Shown: in pieces, positions 8,689-18,813 of the stretch | Layout of the letters: each line of letters opens with the position of its first letter | How positions within the stretch are numbered: the stretch's first letter is position 1 | NCBI GenBank assembly: GCA_022823725.1 | Contig: JAJEHL010000044.1 | Coordinates: 124,001 to 188,000 of the forward strand | Origin: Candidatus Latescibacterota bacterium | GTDB taxonomy: Bacteria > Latescibacterota > UBA2968 | DNA length: 64,000 nt | Reading direction: 5' to 3' | Notes under the pieces: generated by a model | The model's input: the letters and a program-made list of their open reading frames with translations, nothing else | The model's database searches: none | Told to the model about the DNA's origin: nothing | Made by a program: the position numbers and the translations under genes

Positions 8689-11232
8689 TCACGCCCAGGT
8701 AATTAATCCAGTCTCACATATCGAATTGAGGTCCTGATGGTGCGGACGAATGCGAACTGTATAGCCCCATCGGCCGCTTTTTTGCAAAGGCAGGTACCCC
8801 ACAAAAGTATGGGGATCTTTGAGTATCATCTGCAGCGACTCACCCTGGACAATCTGCCCCTCTGCGCCGACCTGCCCGTGAAAAATTTCGACAGCCACAT
8901 CTTCTATGGTCAAGTCGCCCAACGCGACATCCGCGCGAATTTCGACCTTGTCGCCCACATGTGATGTTTGCGCCTGGCTCGACGTTACAGAACGGACCGC
9001 GACATCCTTCCACCCATGGCGAACTCTATCTTTCCATTCGGCCAGAGCACTGGCTCTCGCGCCATTGTTATCCGAAAGATCTCTCGATCGCGTATGCGCC
9101 TTCAAATAGAACCGCTCGGTATATTCCTGCACCATGCGGTGGGTATTGAACTTTGGACACAACACGCGCATAGCATGCTTCATGCGGGCGATCCATCCTC
9201 TGGGCAATCCATCCACACCGCGATTATAAAAAAGCGGCACTGCTTCTTTCTCGAGAATATTGTAAATCGCCCGCGCTTCAATCTGGTTTTGATACGCCGG
9301 ATCGTCATATTCTTTGCCGTGACCGATCTCCCAACCCAATTCCGGTTGATACGCTTCGGCCCACCAGCCATCGAGCACACTGAGATTTAACGCGCCATTG
9401 GCAACGGCTTTCATGCCACTGGTGCCGCTGGCTTCCTGCGGTCTCATCGGCGTATTCAGCCAGATATCGACCCCTTGCACGAGATAACGCGCCACACACA
9501 TATCGTAATTCTCGATAAAAACCAGACGCCGATGGAGATACTCGCGCTGCGTAAGACTGAAAATTTCCTGAATAAATTCTTTTCCCGCATGGTCTTGCGG
9601 ATGCGCCTTGCCCGCAAAAATAACCTGAACGGGACGTTCTTCATTGCACAAAATACGCGTGAGCCTTTCGAGATCGTGAAACAAGAGCGTTGCGCGTTTA
9701 TAAGTTGCAAAACGCCTGGCAAATCCAATCGTAAGCGCATCGGAAGTCAGAACCTCGTCGGCGCGTGCCATATCGATTGAAGACGCTATTTCTCGCTGCA
9801 ACTGTTTTCTAAGACGCTGCCGAGCAAATGCGACGAGGCGTTCTCTTCTGCGCTCGTGGACGCGCCAGAGTTCCTCGGGCGGAATGTGGTCTATCGTCTC
9901 CCACACACTCTGATCGTGTGGTTCCTCCAGGCGTCGAGGCCCCATGTAATTATCCTCAAGGGCGCGCATTTGTTGCGAGATATGGGAAGCGATATGAACG
10001 CCGTTGGTAATGGATTCGACGGGTATTTCATTTTTCGGCAGCCCGGGCCACAGCGACTGCCACATATTGCGCGAGACCTCGCCGTGAAGTTTGCTAACGC
10101 CATTGCGATAGGACGACAGCCTGAACGCGAGCACTGTCATATTAAAACCATCGCTGACATTATGGGGGTTCTCGCGCCCCAAAGCGAGGAATGCAGGCAT
10201 AGAAAGACCGAGGTCATGCGCGTAGGATCTGAAGTATTTTTCAATCAGAGAAACGGGAAAGACATCGTGCCCGGCCGGAACGGGGGTATGGGTCGTAAAA
10301 ACGTGACCTGCTGACGTGTACTCTGCCGCCTGATCAAATGTGGCACCATTGTTATGCATCGCCTGCAGTATGCGCTCCAGCCCCAGAAAAGCCGAGTGTC
10401 CTTCATTCATGTGGCATACGGTGGGCTGTATGCCCAATGCGTTGAGCGCGCGCACACCGCCAATACCCAGCAGAATTTCCTGCCGGATGCGCGTCTCACT
10501 ATCGCCACCGTAGAGCTGTGCTGTAATCTCGCGAATAGATGGCGGATTTTCCATCAAATTGGTATCGAGCAAGTACAGGGGAATGCGCCCAACCTGCACT
10601 TTCCATATCCGCACCCGCGCTTCTGCTTCGGGATATGAAAGCGTAATAGTGATATCCCGACCGCGCTCATCGCGGACGATCTGGACGGGCAGCGCGTAAT
10701 AGTCATTTTCGATATATTCTTCTTGTTGCCAACCGTCATTTGTGAGATACTGATTGAAATATCCGTGTTGATACAGCAGGCCCACGGCAGAAAATGGCAA
10801 CCCCAGAGTACTCGCAGATTTGAGATGATCCCCGGCCAACACCCCCAGACCACCTGAATAAATCGGCAGACTTTCGGTGAGACCAAACTCCGCAGAAAAA
10901 TAGGCGATTTGAATATCGGACGCTGTTTTGCCGTGGGCAGAGTGAAAATAGGTCTCGCCATCCATAAATGCGCGCAAAGACTCAGACACGCGCTTAAAAT
11001 GCGCCATGAATCCCGGATTTTCAGAAAGTTGATTCAGGCGTTCCTGGCTGATATCATTGAGCAGACGCACCGGATTGTGATAAACTGTTTCCCAGAGAAT
11101 GGGATCGATGCGTCGAAACAGATCCATCGTATCCGGATCCCACGCCCAGCGCAGATTATACGCCAGTGCTTCCAGGCCCTGAAGGGATTTGGGCAATGAG
11201 GGTTTGACGACAAATGTAGAAATTGGTTTCAC
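8689..11232 (-). CDS. glgP: Alpha-glucan phosphorylase
   Basis: 847 residues of the shorter bacterial/archaeal glycogen phosphorylase class, with a DUF3417-type N-terminus (EALAYNLRWAWDPDTMDLF). It releases glucose-1-phosphate from glycogen or maltodextrin in the cytoplasm. Family blocks: AYFSAEFGLTESLPIYSGGL, TTHTPVPAGHD, GFARRFATYKR, FAGKAHPQDHAGK, and the PLP site EASGTSGMKAVANGALN, whose Lys holds the cofactor. The start codon is GTG, supported by AGGAG about 10 bases upstream. It lies 20 bp from the Gfo/Idh/MocA gene on the same strand and is probably cotranscribed with it. Confidence 0.95.
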   Translation of the reverse strand: MKPISTFVVKPSLPKSLQGLEALAYNLRWAWDPDTMDLFRRIDPILWETVYHNPVRLLNDISQERLNQLSENPGFMAHFKRVSESLRAFMDGETYFHSAHGKTASDIQIAYFSAEFGLTESLPIYSGGLGVLAGDHLKSASTLGLPFSAVGLLYQHGYFNQYLTNDGWQQEEYIENDYYALPVQIVRDERGRDITITLSYPEAEARVRIWKVQVGRIPLYLLDTNLMENPPSIREITAQLYGGDSETRIRQEILLGIGGVRALNALGIQPTVCHMNEGHSAFLGLERILQAMHNNGATFDQAAEYTSAGHVFTTHTPVPAGHDVFPVSLIEKYFRSYAHDLGLSMPAFLALGRENPHNVSDGFNMTVLAFRLSSYRNGVSKLHGEVSRNMWQSLWPGLPKNEIPVESITNGVHIASHISQQMRALEDNYMGPRRLEEPHDQSVWETIDHIPPEELWRVHERRRERLVAFARQRLRKQLQREIASSIDMARADEVLTSDALTIGFARRFATYKRATLLFHDLERLTRILCNEERPVQVIFAGKAHPQDHAGKEFIQEIFSLTQREYLHRRLVFIENYDMCVARYLVQGVDIWLNTPMRPQEASGTSGMKAVANGALNLSVLDGWWAEAYQPELGWEIGHGKEYDDPAYQNQIEARAIYNILEKEAVPLFYNRGVDGLPRGWIARMKHAMRVLCPKFNTHRMVQEYTERFYLKAHTRSRDLSDNNGARASALAEWKDRVRHGWKDVAVRSVTSSQAQTSHVGDKVEIRADVALGDLTIEDVAVEIFHGQVGAEGQIVQGESLQMILKDPHTFVGYLPLQKSGRWGYTVRIRPHHQDLNSICETGLITWA

Positions 11233-11252
11233 AGAGTTTTATCTCCTGAATG

Positions 11253-12275
11253 TCACACATCTTCAACAGCGACGACCGAATCTGTTTCCCACGATTTTAT
11301 CGCAGCTTCAATAACCATCTGTGCTTTGAGTGCTTCTTCACCCGAACCTTCGATATCTTCGGGAGATGCGTCTTCGAGATTTTGCTCTATCCACCGCCCA
11401 ATGCGGCTTTGAAATGTTTCGTTGAACCCCATCATACCGCCGATGTAGTCATAGCGTTCGAGTTCCATTGAGCGGCGGGGGTGAAAATGCAGGCGTTCAC
11501 AGGCTTCTTCCAGCACAAAGCGAGCGTCTGATCCGGCAACTTCGAGACGTTCGAGACCATAAGACCCTCCCGGTCCCGTGGCATCGTAACTTCCGGTGAG
11601 ATTGCCCACCGTACCGTCTGCAAAGCGCATGTTGAGTTGCATATTTGACCAGCACACGCGGCGATTGCCATCTTTGTCCAGGCCGCGCTTAAAAAAGGCA
11701 CTCACCTTTTCAATATCGCCGCAAAAGTAGCGCATAACGTCAATAGAGTGCGGGTGCAGAGCGCGAATGTGGAACCACGGCGACGTTTCTCGGGGATTAT
11801 TGATCCACATAGTCATATTGACAATATTGATCTCGCCCAGCCTACCCTGATCAACCCATTCTTTGGCACGCGCAGCAGCAGGCGTAAAGCGGTGATTGAG
11901 GTCAATACCATAGCGCAGATTTTTATCTTTTGCCCTGGCAACCATCTCTTTTGCCTCGTCAATATTATTCGAAATCGGTTTTTCCCCGAGCACATGAACA
12001 CCCGCTTCGAGGAGTTCCATCGTAGGTTTATAGTGATCGCCACCATTTTCATGACCGGCAGTCGCGACACTTGCCACCGCGATATCCAGCCCAGCATTGA
12101 GCATATCCTGCACAGTGTAAAATGCGCTAACACCGTATTGCGACGCCGCAGCATCTGCGCGTTTTCGGTCTATATCACAAACCGCAACGAAATTACATTG
12201 GTTGTGACCGTTATAAATAGTGGCGTGTCGGTTGCCAATACCCCCCAAACCGACCACGGCGACATTTAATCCCAT
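11253..12275 (-). CDS. Gfo/Idh/MocA family oxidoreductase
   Basis: A 340-residue NAD(P)-dependent sugar or inositol dehydrogenase. The N-terminal Rossmann motif is VAVVGLGGIGNRH, the family signature is GEKPISNN (about residues 96-103), and a substrate-side His cluster is RALHPHSIDVMRYF. The acidic cytidine-side residue in VAVCDIDRKRAD favours NAD. A GGGAG ribosome binding site precedes the ATG. The substrate cannot be read from sequence; the neighbouring glucan phosphorylase and the general abundance of sugar genes point to carbohydrate oxidation. Confidence 0.88.
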   Translation of the reverse strand: MGLNVAVVGLGGIGNRHATIYNGHNQCNFVAVCDIDRKRADAAASQYGVSAFYTVQDMLNAGLDIAVASVATAGHENGGDHYKPTMELLEAGVHVLGEKPISNNIDEAKEMVARAKDKNLRYGIDLNHRFTPAAARAKEWVDQGRLGEINIVNMTMWINNPRETSPWFHIRALHPHSIDVMRYFCGDIEKVSAFFKRGLDKDGNRRVCWSNMQLNMRFADGTVGNLTGSYDATGPGGSYGLERLEVAGSDARFVLEEACERLHFHPRRSMELERYDYIGGMMGFNETFQSRIGRWIEQNLEDASPEDIEGSGEEALKAQMVIEAAIKSWETDSVVAVEDV

Positions 12276-12288
12276 TGAAAACTCCCTT

Positions 12289-12987
12289 CTACCAGTTGCT
12301 GAGTATCCGACCTACAAATGCCGGAACTTCGTCTGTTAAGAAATACATGGCGGCAAAGACCGCGAGGAGAATATAGATTCCGATCACGGTGAACATAATA
12401 ATCTTTTTGCGCTTGCTCATCCCGGTGCGCGGCTCAGATCTGAGATCGCGCGGTTGTTTGAGGAAGGGTTCTGATTCGTCCTCATCATCGGATGTAGATT
12501 CAGGAGTGGACGTTTCCGATGGTGCTTCTGCCTCTTCTCCTTCTTCAGTACTTTCCTCAGATACTTTTTGCCCGGTTTCCTCTGCGTCTGCTGGTGTATC
12601 CGCTTCTATATCTTTCTCTAATTCGGCTATGTCGAACACATGTTCTATTTTTTCGATGAGCGTTTTGTCTTCAAATGGCTTTTCAACAATACCGTAAACA
12701 CCCTGTTCCAGGAGCGCTTTGGCTTCTGCTTCCTCAACGGGAAACGATACCGCAATTACTGGCATTTCAAAGCCTTCTTCGCGAATAAATTCAATCAACA
12801 CATCGCCGTGAACAACCGGCATCTCGAGATTGAGCAACACCAGATCGGGTTGTCCGTGCGCGATCGCATCAACCGCTTCGACCCACGTTGTCGCGCTCTG
12901 TGCCTGATAATCATTGGATTCGAGAATCTTGACAATCCGTTCAACAGCGACGTCTTCACTGTCAATAGTCAGAATTTTTGTCATCAT
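12289..12987 (-). CDS. Membrane-anchored pseudo-receiver protein
   Basis: 232 residues: an N-terminal response-regulator receiver fold (about 1-122), a very acidic Ser/Glu/Asp linker (about 125-185), a basic stop-transfer KRKK and one C-terminal transmembrane helix (about 195-217). The position of the phospho-accepting Asp reads DLVLLNLEMP, so it is Asn (N53). The acidic pocket near residue 9 is IDSED rather than the usual DD pair. The Thr/Ser (AVSFP) and Lys (VEKPF) switch positions are kept. There are two adjacent ATGs; the second (12984) has better spacing from AGGGGG. No kinase gene is adjacent. It probably works by binding a partner rather than by normal phosphotransfer. Confidence 0.75.
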   Translation of the reverse strand: MMTKILTIDSEDVAVERIVKILESNDYQAQSATTWVEAVDAIAHGQPDLVLLNLEMPVVHGDVLIEFIREEGFEMPVIAVSFPVEEAEAKALLEQGVYGIVEKPFEDKTLIEKIEHVFDIAELEKDIEADTPADAEETGQKVSEESTEEGEEAEAPSETSTPESTSDDEDESEPFLKQPRDLRSEPRTGMSKRKKIIMFTVIGIYILLAVFAAMYFLTDEVPAFVGRILSNW

Positions 12988-12999
12988 GTCCCCCTGTGC

Positions 13000-13161
13000 G
13001 TAGTAGGGAAAATATTCGCAATTGGAAGTATAAAACGAATAAAGTCTAATGACAAGGATTTTCCCTTACTGCAATCACCCGGTGAGTTCTCTCTTGATGG
13101 GTGAACGTGTGTATAGTATATTGCAATACAAACAAATTAAAAATTAAAAATCGGGAGCTTT
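13000..13161. promoter_or_regulatory. Divergent promoter region
   Basis: An AT-rich gap between the divergently transcribed pseudo-receiver and uvrA. It should hold promoters for both, but I cannot place -35/-10 boxes with confidence and see no LexA-type palindrome. Confidence 0.35.
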
Positions 13162-16100
13162 ATGGAAACAAAAAGCATCGTCGTAAAAGGTGCGCGGGTA
13201 CACAACCTGCAAAATGTAGATCTGACGTTGCCCCGACACGCGCTAATATGTTTTACCGGCGTTTCCGGTTCGGGCAAGTCGTCAATGGCTTTTGACACCA
13301 TCTATGCCGAAGGTCAGCGGCGTTATGTAGAATCCCTATCGGCGTATGCGCGTCAATTTTTGGGACAAATGGAAAAACCCGAAGTCGATCAAATTACGGG
13401 ATTATCGCCAACGATTTCCATCGAACAAAAAACCGCAGGACGCAACCCCCGCTCAACCGTGGGCACAATAACCGAAATCTACGACTATTTGCGCGTGTTA
13501 TTTGCGCGAATTGGCACTCCCCATTGCGTACATGACGACACGCCAATTGGGGCGCAAACGCGCGACGGCATCGTAGATCAAATCATGGCACTGGGTGAGA
13601 ACACGCGCATTCACATCCTATCTTCTCTCGTACAGGGGCGAAAAGGGGAATATCACGACCTGTTTGAAAACTTGCAAAAAGAGGGCTATATCCGCGCGCG
13701 CGTGGATGGACAGATCGCAACGCTGACCCAGACCCCGAAATTGGAGCGCTACAAAAGACACGACATCGAAGTCGTAATTGATCGGGTTATCGCAAAAAAA
13801 ACAATGCGAGGACGCATAGGCGAAGCCGTCGATGCCGGTCTCATAATGGGCAAAGGGGCGATCATTGTCAGCGCAGAGGGCGAAGATGATCTTCTGCTGA
13901 GCACGCACTTTTCCTGTCCCACCTGCGGGCGCAGCGCGCAGGAACCTGTACCGCAATTATTCTCATTCAACAGCCCACAGGGCATGTGCTCCGGTTGCCG
14001 CGGTTTGGGCACGCGCTTTGCAATGGATCTGGCAAAAGCCATCCCCAATCCCGAATTATCTGTAATAGAAGGCGCCATTGCGCCACTGGGCGTACCCAAA
14101 AACCGATGGAAAGCTCACTATTACGCGGGCGTTTTAAAACGCCATGGCGCAGATTTGCAAACGCCATGGAAACGCATCTCACCAGCGGGCCAACAGGCAT
14201 TATTATACGGCATAGATGGCAAAATGACCTTTGAATGGCACCGCAGCAATGGCAGCATAAAACGCCATCGCGATGGATTTGAAGGCATCCTGCCACCGAT
14301 GGAGCGGCAATTTGCCGAGGGACGGAGCCAGATAGTACGCAAACGTCTGGCACCTTTCATGCGCGTGGGTATATGTCCCGTATGCGAAGGCACGCGCTTG
14401 AAACCCGAAGCCCTCTCCGTTAAAATCGAAGGACACACGCTCCCGGATGTCACGGCAATGACCGTCGATCGCGCGCACGCCTTTTTTGAGCACCTCAAAT
14501 TGACCGAGATCCAGGCGCGAATCGCCGAAGACGCCTTAAAAGAAATTCGCGGACGATTGAAATTTCTCCTCGATGTGGGTCTCGATTATCTCACACTCAA
14601 TCGCACGGCACCCACGCTGTCGGGCGGCGAGGCGCAACGCATTCGTCTCGCCAGCCAGATTGGATCCGGATTGGTCGGTGTTACTTATGTACTGGACGAA
14701 CCGTCAATAGGCCTGCACCACCGCGACAATCGGCGGTTGCTCGATGCCCTGTGCCGCCTGCGGGACGTGGGCAATACCGTAATCGTCGTCGAACACGACG
14801 AAGACACCATGCGCCGTGCGGATCGGGTAATAGACTTTGGACCCGGTCCCGGGCACCTCGGCGGTCGTATCGTCGCCGAAGGAACTTGGAAACAGGTCGC
14901 GAGAAGAACCCGCTCTGTAACGGGGGCTTATCTCTCGGGAAAAAAGAAAATCGCCGTACCCGAAAGGCGGTCTGCATCGCATCGCAACTTATGGATTCGG
15001 GGCGCATCTCAAAATAACCTCAAAAATATCGACGCAAAAATCCCCGTCGGCGTATTTACCTGCGTCACGGGCGTGTCCGGGTCGGGAAAATCATCACTAA
15101 TCGCCGACATCCTCTATCCCGCTCTCGCGCGAGAACTCAACCGCGCAGAAACGGAAACAGGCGCACACCGCTGCATCGAAGGCATAGACCTCCTGGACAA
15201 AGTCATCGAAATCAACCAGCAGCCCATCGGGCGCACACCGCGCAGCAATGCGGCGACATACACGGGTGTATTTGATCCCATTCGAAAATTATTTGCCGAA
15301 TTGCCCGAATCAAAAGTACGGGGATATAAACCCGGACGCTTCAGCTTTAACGTAAAGGGCGGGCGGTGCGAGGCGTGTAAGGGCAATGGCGCAAACCTCG
15401 TCGAAATGGATTTTCTCGCCGATGTGTGGGTAACATGTCCCGTGTGTGAAGGGCGGCGTTTTAATCGCGAAACCCTGGACGTGAAGTATAAGGACAAATC
15501 CATCGCCGATGTGCTGGAAATGGAAGTCGAAGAGGCGCATCTGTTTTTTCAGGCAATCCCCGGCATTCACCGCATACTCCAAACCCTGATCGATGTGGGA
15601 ATGGGCTACGTCAAATTGGGCCAGCCCGCGCCAACGCTCTCCGGCGGCGAAGCACAACGGGTCAAGCTATCAAAAGAACTGTGCCGCAGAAGCACGGGCA
15701 AAACCCTGTACATCCTGGACGAACCAACAACGGGCCTGCATTTTGCCGATATACAAAATCTCTTAAATGTATTGCATCGACTCGCGGACATGGGCAATAC
15801 AGTGGTCGTTATCGAACACAATCTGGACGTAATCAAAACCGCGGATTGGGTCATCGACCTGGGACCTGAAGGCGGCGAAGACGGGGGGCAAATTATAGCA
15901 GAAGGCCCCCCCGAACACCTGGCGCAATCTCCCAACTCTCACACGGGACGCGCGCTTGGCGAAGTGTTGTCGCGCACGCCGGTTATATCCGGGAAAAACG
16001 GTAAACGAATCGCCAATGGCCAGGTGCGGACCATTGACGTTGTGGGCGCGCGGGAGAACAATTTGCAAAATGTAGATGTATCCATTCCCCGCGAAAAAAT

Positions 16101-18813
16101 GACCGTGATCTCCGGCGTATCGGGTTCGGGAAAATCTTCCCTGGCACTCGACACGATTTACGCCGAAGGACAGCGGCGATATGTCGAATCCCTATCCGCT
16201 TATGCGCGGCAATTTCTGGGACAAATGCCAAAGCCAAAGGTCGATCGCGTGGTGGGCCTGTCGCCCGCGATTGCCATAGAGCAAAAACCCGCGAGCAAAA
16301 ACCCGCGCTCAACCGTAGGCACCGTAACAGAGGTCTATGATTACCTGCGGGCACTCTACGCATTATTGGGCGATACCTATTGTCCAGATTGCAATGTATT
16401 GGCGGGCGGCCAGTCCGTGCAAGAAATTGTAACGCGCGTACTGAAAATGAAACGACGGCTCTACCTTCTCGCACCCGTAGAACTCGGCAAAGGCGAAGAT
16501 TATACCAGCTTGATCAACCGCTTTCGCCGCGAAGGCTATTTGCGCGGCAGACTCAATGGCTCAGTTTTCAACCTCTCAAACCCACCCGAGATCGATTACA
16601 GACAAACCCACAGGCTCGAAATCCTGATAGATCGCGTAATCGCAGAAAAAAAGAACCGCAAACGCATCGCGGACTCCATCGAAATCGCGCTGGATATTTC
16701 AGGGGGCATTTTGATCGTCGCATCGCCCGATGACAGCGAAGAAACGCGATTCAGCCAGCATCTCTCGTGTCCATCCTGCGGGCGCAGTTTCGAGACAATA
16801 ACCCCTCAGCATCTCTCATTTAACAGCTCTGAAGGCTGGTGCTTATCGTGCGAAGGACTGGGAACGCAGCGCGGCATGGGCATCCACACACTCATCCCCG
16901 ATATACACAAATCACTGTCCGAAGGCGCAGTACTCGCCTGGGGAATGGTAGAATCGCACACACAAATAGGCGACATGCTATCCGCCGTCGGCAAAGCCGC
17001 GGGCTTTGATCTGCACACCCCTTTCGCGCAGATATCAGCAAAAGGACAACACGCAATTTTATACGGCCTGGGCACACAGTGGCTAAAAACCTCTAAACAT
17101 CTCTCATTCCAATTCAAGGGATTATTTCCCACAATCGAGGCCCTCGTGCGGCAAGCGCCGCGATTCCGTCGGTTAATGGGTGAATTCATCCAGGACGTGC
17201 CGTGTCCGTCCTGCAAGGGAACCCGCCTGAAGCCAGAAAGTACTGCCATCAAACTATTCGGCAAAACAATGCCCCAACTGGTAGCAATGCCCATCCGCGA
17301 AGTACGCGCCTATTTCGACACAATGGTATTGGAAGGACAGGCGCGCGAAGCCGCCGCAGAGGTATTGCACGAAATCCAGAGCCGCCTGCGATTCCTCGAC
17401 GAAGTGGGCCTGGGCTATTTGAACCTGGGACGGCGAGCACCCACGCTATCGGGCGGCGAGGCACAGCGCATCCGCCTGGCCAGCCAGATCGGATCCGGTC
17501 TCACCGGGGTCCTCTACGTACTCGACGAACCGACAATTGGCCTGCACCAGCGCGACAACCACCAGTTGTTGGCGGCACTGGCACAACTGCGCGACCTGGG
17601 CAACTCGCTCCTCATTGTCGAACACGACCGCGAGACCCTGAACCAGGCAGATCACATTCTGGACTTTGGACCCGGTGCAGGTGTTGAAGGTGGGCGCATC
17701 GTGGCCGATGGCAATCCGCGCAAATTGAAAACCGACAACGGCTCAATAACCGCGCATTATCTCGCGGGCGATCTGCAAATCGAGGTCCCCGATATGCGGC
17801 GAAACCCCGGACGGGGATCGCTCTCTGTGGTAGGCGCGCGGCATAACAATTTAAAAAATGTCGATGTCTCATTTCCGCTGGGCACCTTGACCTGTGTGAC
17901 CGGCGTATCGGGCTCGGGCAAAAGTTCGCTCGTCAACGACGTACTCTTCGGTGCGCTCGCCGCCCGCGTGAACCGCGCACAAAAAGCCTGGGGAGAGCAC
18001 GAAGATGTACTGGGATTGGAACTCATCGACAAAGTAATCAACATCGACCAGACGCCCATTGGCTATTCGCCGCGCAGCAATCCCGCGACCTATGTCAAAG
18101 TATTCGACAAAATACGCACCCTGTATGCCAGCTTGCCAGACGCCCAGGTGCGCGGATTTAAAACCGGGCATTTCAGCTTTAATCACAAGCGCGGGCGGTG
18201 CGATGCCTGTGCGGGTTTGGGCGCACGCCGTATTGAAATGCACTTCTTGCCCGATGTGTGGGTCACCTGTGAAACCTGTGACGGAAAGCGCTACAACCGC
18301 GACGTCATTGACATAACCTATAAGGGTGCATCAATTGCCGATGTCCTGAAAATGACAGTAGCCGAAGCCCTATCGCATTTTACCCATATACCCGGCATCC
18401 AGCGATCGCTCCAAACCCTTTTTGACGTGGGCCTGGGCTATATCAAAATGGGACAGGCATCGACCACGCTCTCCGGCGGCGAAGCCCAGCGCGTAAAATT
18501 GGCGCGTGAATTGGCGCGACCGAGCACCGGAAAGACCGTGTATATTCTCGACGAACCGACAACGGGACTGCACTTTGCCGACATCCAGAAACTCCTCGAC
18601 GTACTCAATCGGCTCGTCAACGCGGGCAATACCGCCATCGTAATCGAACACAACCTGGACGTAATCAAAACCGCCGACTGGGTCATCGACCTGGGACCAG
18701 AAGGCGGAGAAGACGGCGGCGATTTAATCGCTTGCGGAACGCCCGAAGATGTGGTATCTGTCACAGCCTCGCACACCGGGCGATTTTTGAAAGATGCGCT
18801 GGAGGTAAAATGA
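13162..18813 (+). CDS. uvrA: Double-length UvrA (tandem fusion)
   Basis: 1883 residues, two complete UvrA proteins in one chain. UvrA is the ATP-driven damage-recognition subunit of nucleotide excision repair and normally dimerises at about 940 residues. There are four ABC ATPase halves: Walker A GVSGSGKSS near residues 33, 636, 985 and 1581, and TLSGGEAQR signatures near 485, 825, 1428 and 1770. Each copy keeps its zinc modules: CPTCGR...CSGC and CEAC...CPVC in copy 1, CPSCGR...CLSC and CDAC...CETC in copy 2. Copy 2 begins at about residue 955 after a short linker. The stop overlaps the next gene by 4 bp. The frame is unbroken and every ATPase motif is intact, so both halves are probably functional. 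Confidence 0.95.
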   Translation: METKSIVVKGARVHNLQNVDLTLPRHALICFTGVSGSGKSSMAFDTIYAEGQRRYVESLSAYARQFLGQMEKPEVDQITGLSPTISIEQKTAGRNPRSTVGTITEIYDYLRVLFARIGTPHCVHDDTPIGAQTRDGIVDQIMALGENTRIHILSSLVQGRKGEYHDLFENLQKEGYIRARVDGQIATLTQTPKLERYKRHDIEVVIDRVIAKKTMRGRIGEAVDAGLIMGKGAIIVSAEGEDDLLLSTHFSCPTCGRSAQEPVPQLFSFNSPQGMCSGCRGLGTRFAMDLAKAIPNPELSVIEGAIAPLGVPKNRWKAHYYAGVLKRHGADLQTPWKRISPAGQQALLYGIDGKMTFEWHRSNGSIKRHRDGFEGILPPMERQFAEGRSQIVRKRLAPFMRVGICPVCEGTRLKPEALSVKIEGHTLPDVTAMTVDRAHAFFEHLKLTEIQARIAEDALKEIRGRLKFLLDVGLDYLTLNRTAPTLSGGEAQRIRLASQIGSGLVGVTYVLDEPSIGLHHRDNRRLLDALCRLRDVGNTVIVVEHDEDTMRRADRVIDFGPGPGHLGGRIVAEGTWKQVARRTRSVTGAYLSGKKKIAVPERRSASHRNLWIRGASQNNLKNIDAKIPVGVFTCVTGVSGSGKSSLIADILYPALARELNRAETETGAHRCIEGIDLLDKVIEINQQPIGRTPRSNAATYTGVFDPIRKLFAELPESKVRGYKPGRFSFNVKGGRCEACKGNGANLVEMDFLADVWVTCPVCEGRRFNRETLDVKYKDKSIADVLEMEVEEAHLFFQAIPGIHRILQTLIDVGMGYVKLGQPAPTLSGGEAQRVKLSKELCRRSTGKTLYILDEPTTGLHFADIQNLLNVLHRLADMGNTVVVIEHNLDVIKTADWVIDLGPEGGEDGGQIIAEGPPEHLAQSPNSHTGRALGEVLSRTPVISGKNGKRIANGQVRTIDVVGARENNLQNVDVSIPREKMTVISGVSGSGKSSLALDTIYAEGQRRYVESLSAYARQFLGQMPKPKVDRVVGLSPAIAIEQKPASKNPRSTVGTVTEVYDYLRALYALLGDTYCPDCNVLAGGQSVQEIVTRVLKMKRRLYLLAPVELGKGEDYTSLINRFRREGYLRGRLNGSVFNLSNPPEIDYRQTHRLEILIDRVIAEKKNRKRIADSIEIALDISGGILIVASPDDSEETRFSQHLSCPSCGRSFETITPQHLSFNSSEGWCLSCEGLGTQRGMGIHTLIPDIHKSLSEGAVLAWGMVESHTQIGDMLSAVGKAAGFDLHTPFAQISAKGQHAILYGLGTQWLKTSKHLSFQFKGLFPTIEALVRQAPRFRRLMGEFIQDVPCPSCKGTRLKPESTAIKLFGKTMPQLVAMPIREVRAYFDTMVLEGQAREAAAEVLHEIQSRLRFLDEVGLGYLNLGRRAPTLSGGEAQRIRLASQIGSGLTGVLYVLDEPTIGLHQRDNHQLLAALAQLRDLGNSLLIVEHDRETLNQADHILDFGPGAGVEGGRIVADGNPRKLKTDNGSITAHYLAGDLQIEVPDMRRNPGRGSLSVVGARHNNLKNVDVSFPLGTLTCVTGVSGSGKSSLVNDVLFGALAARVNRAQKAWGEHEDVLGLELIDKVINIDQTPIGYSPRSNPATYVKVFDKIRTLYASLPDAQVRGFKTGHFSFNHKRGRCDACAGLGARRIEMHFLPDVWVTCETCDGKRYNRDVIDITYKGASIADVLKMTVAEALSHFTHIPGIQRSLQTLFDVGLGYIKMGQASTTLSGGEAQRVKLARELARPSTGKTVYILDEPTTGLHFADIQKLLDVLNRLVNAGNTAIVIEHNLDVIKTADWVIDLGPEGGEDGGDLIACGTPEDVVSVTASHTGRFLKDALEVK

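Noticed and set aside
7471-8706. Long plus-strand open frame (411 residues) opposite the RelA/SpoT-like gene
   Set aside because: The minus-strand frame carries clear HD, synthetase, TGS and ACT motifs. The plus frame has no recognisable domain and is a shadow of GC-rich codon use.
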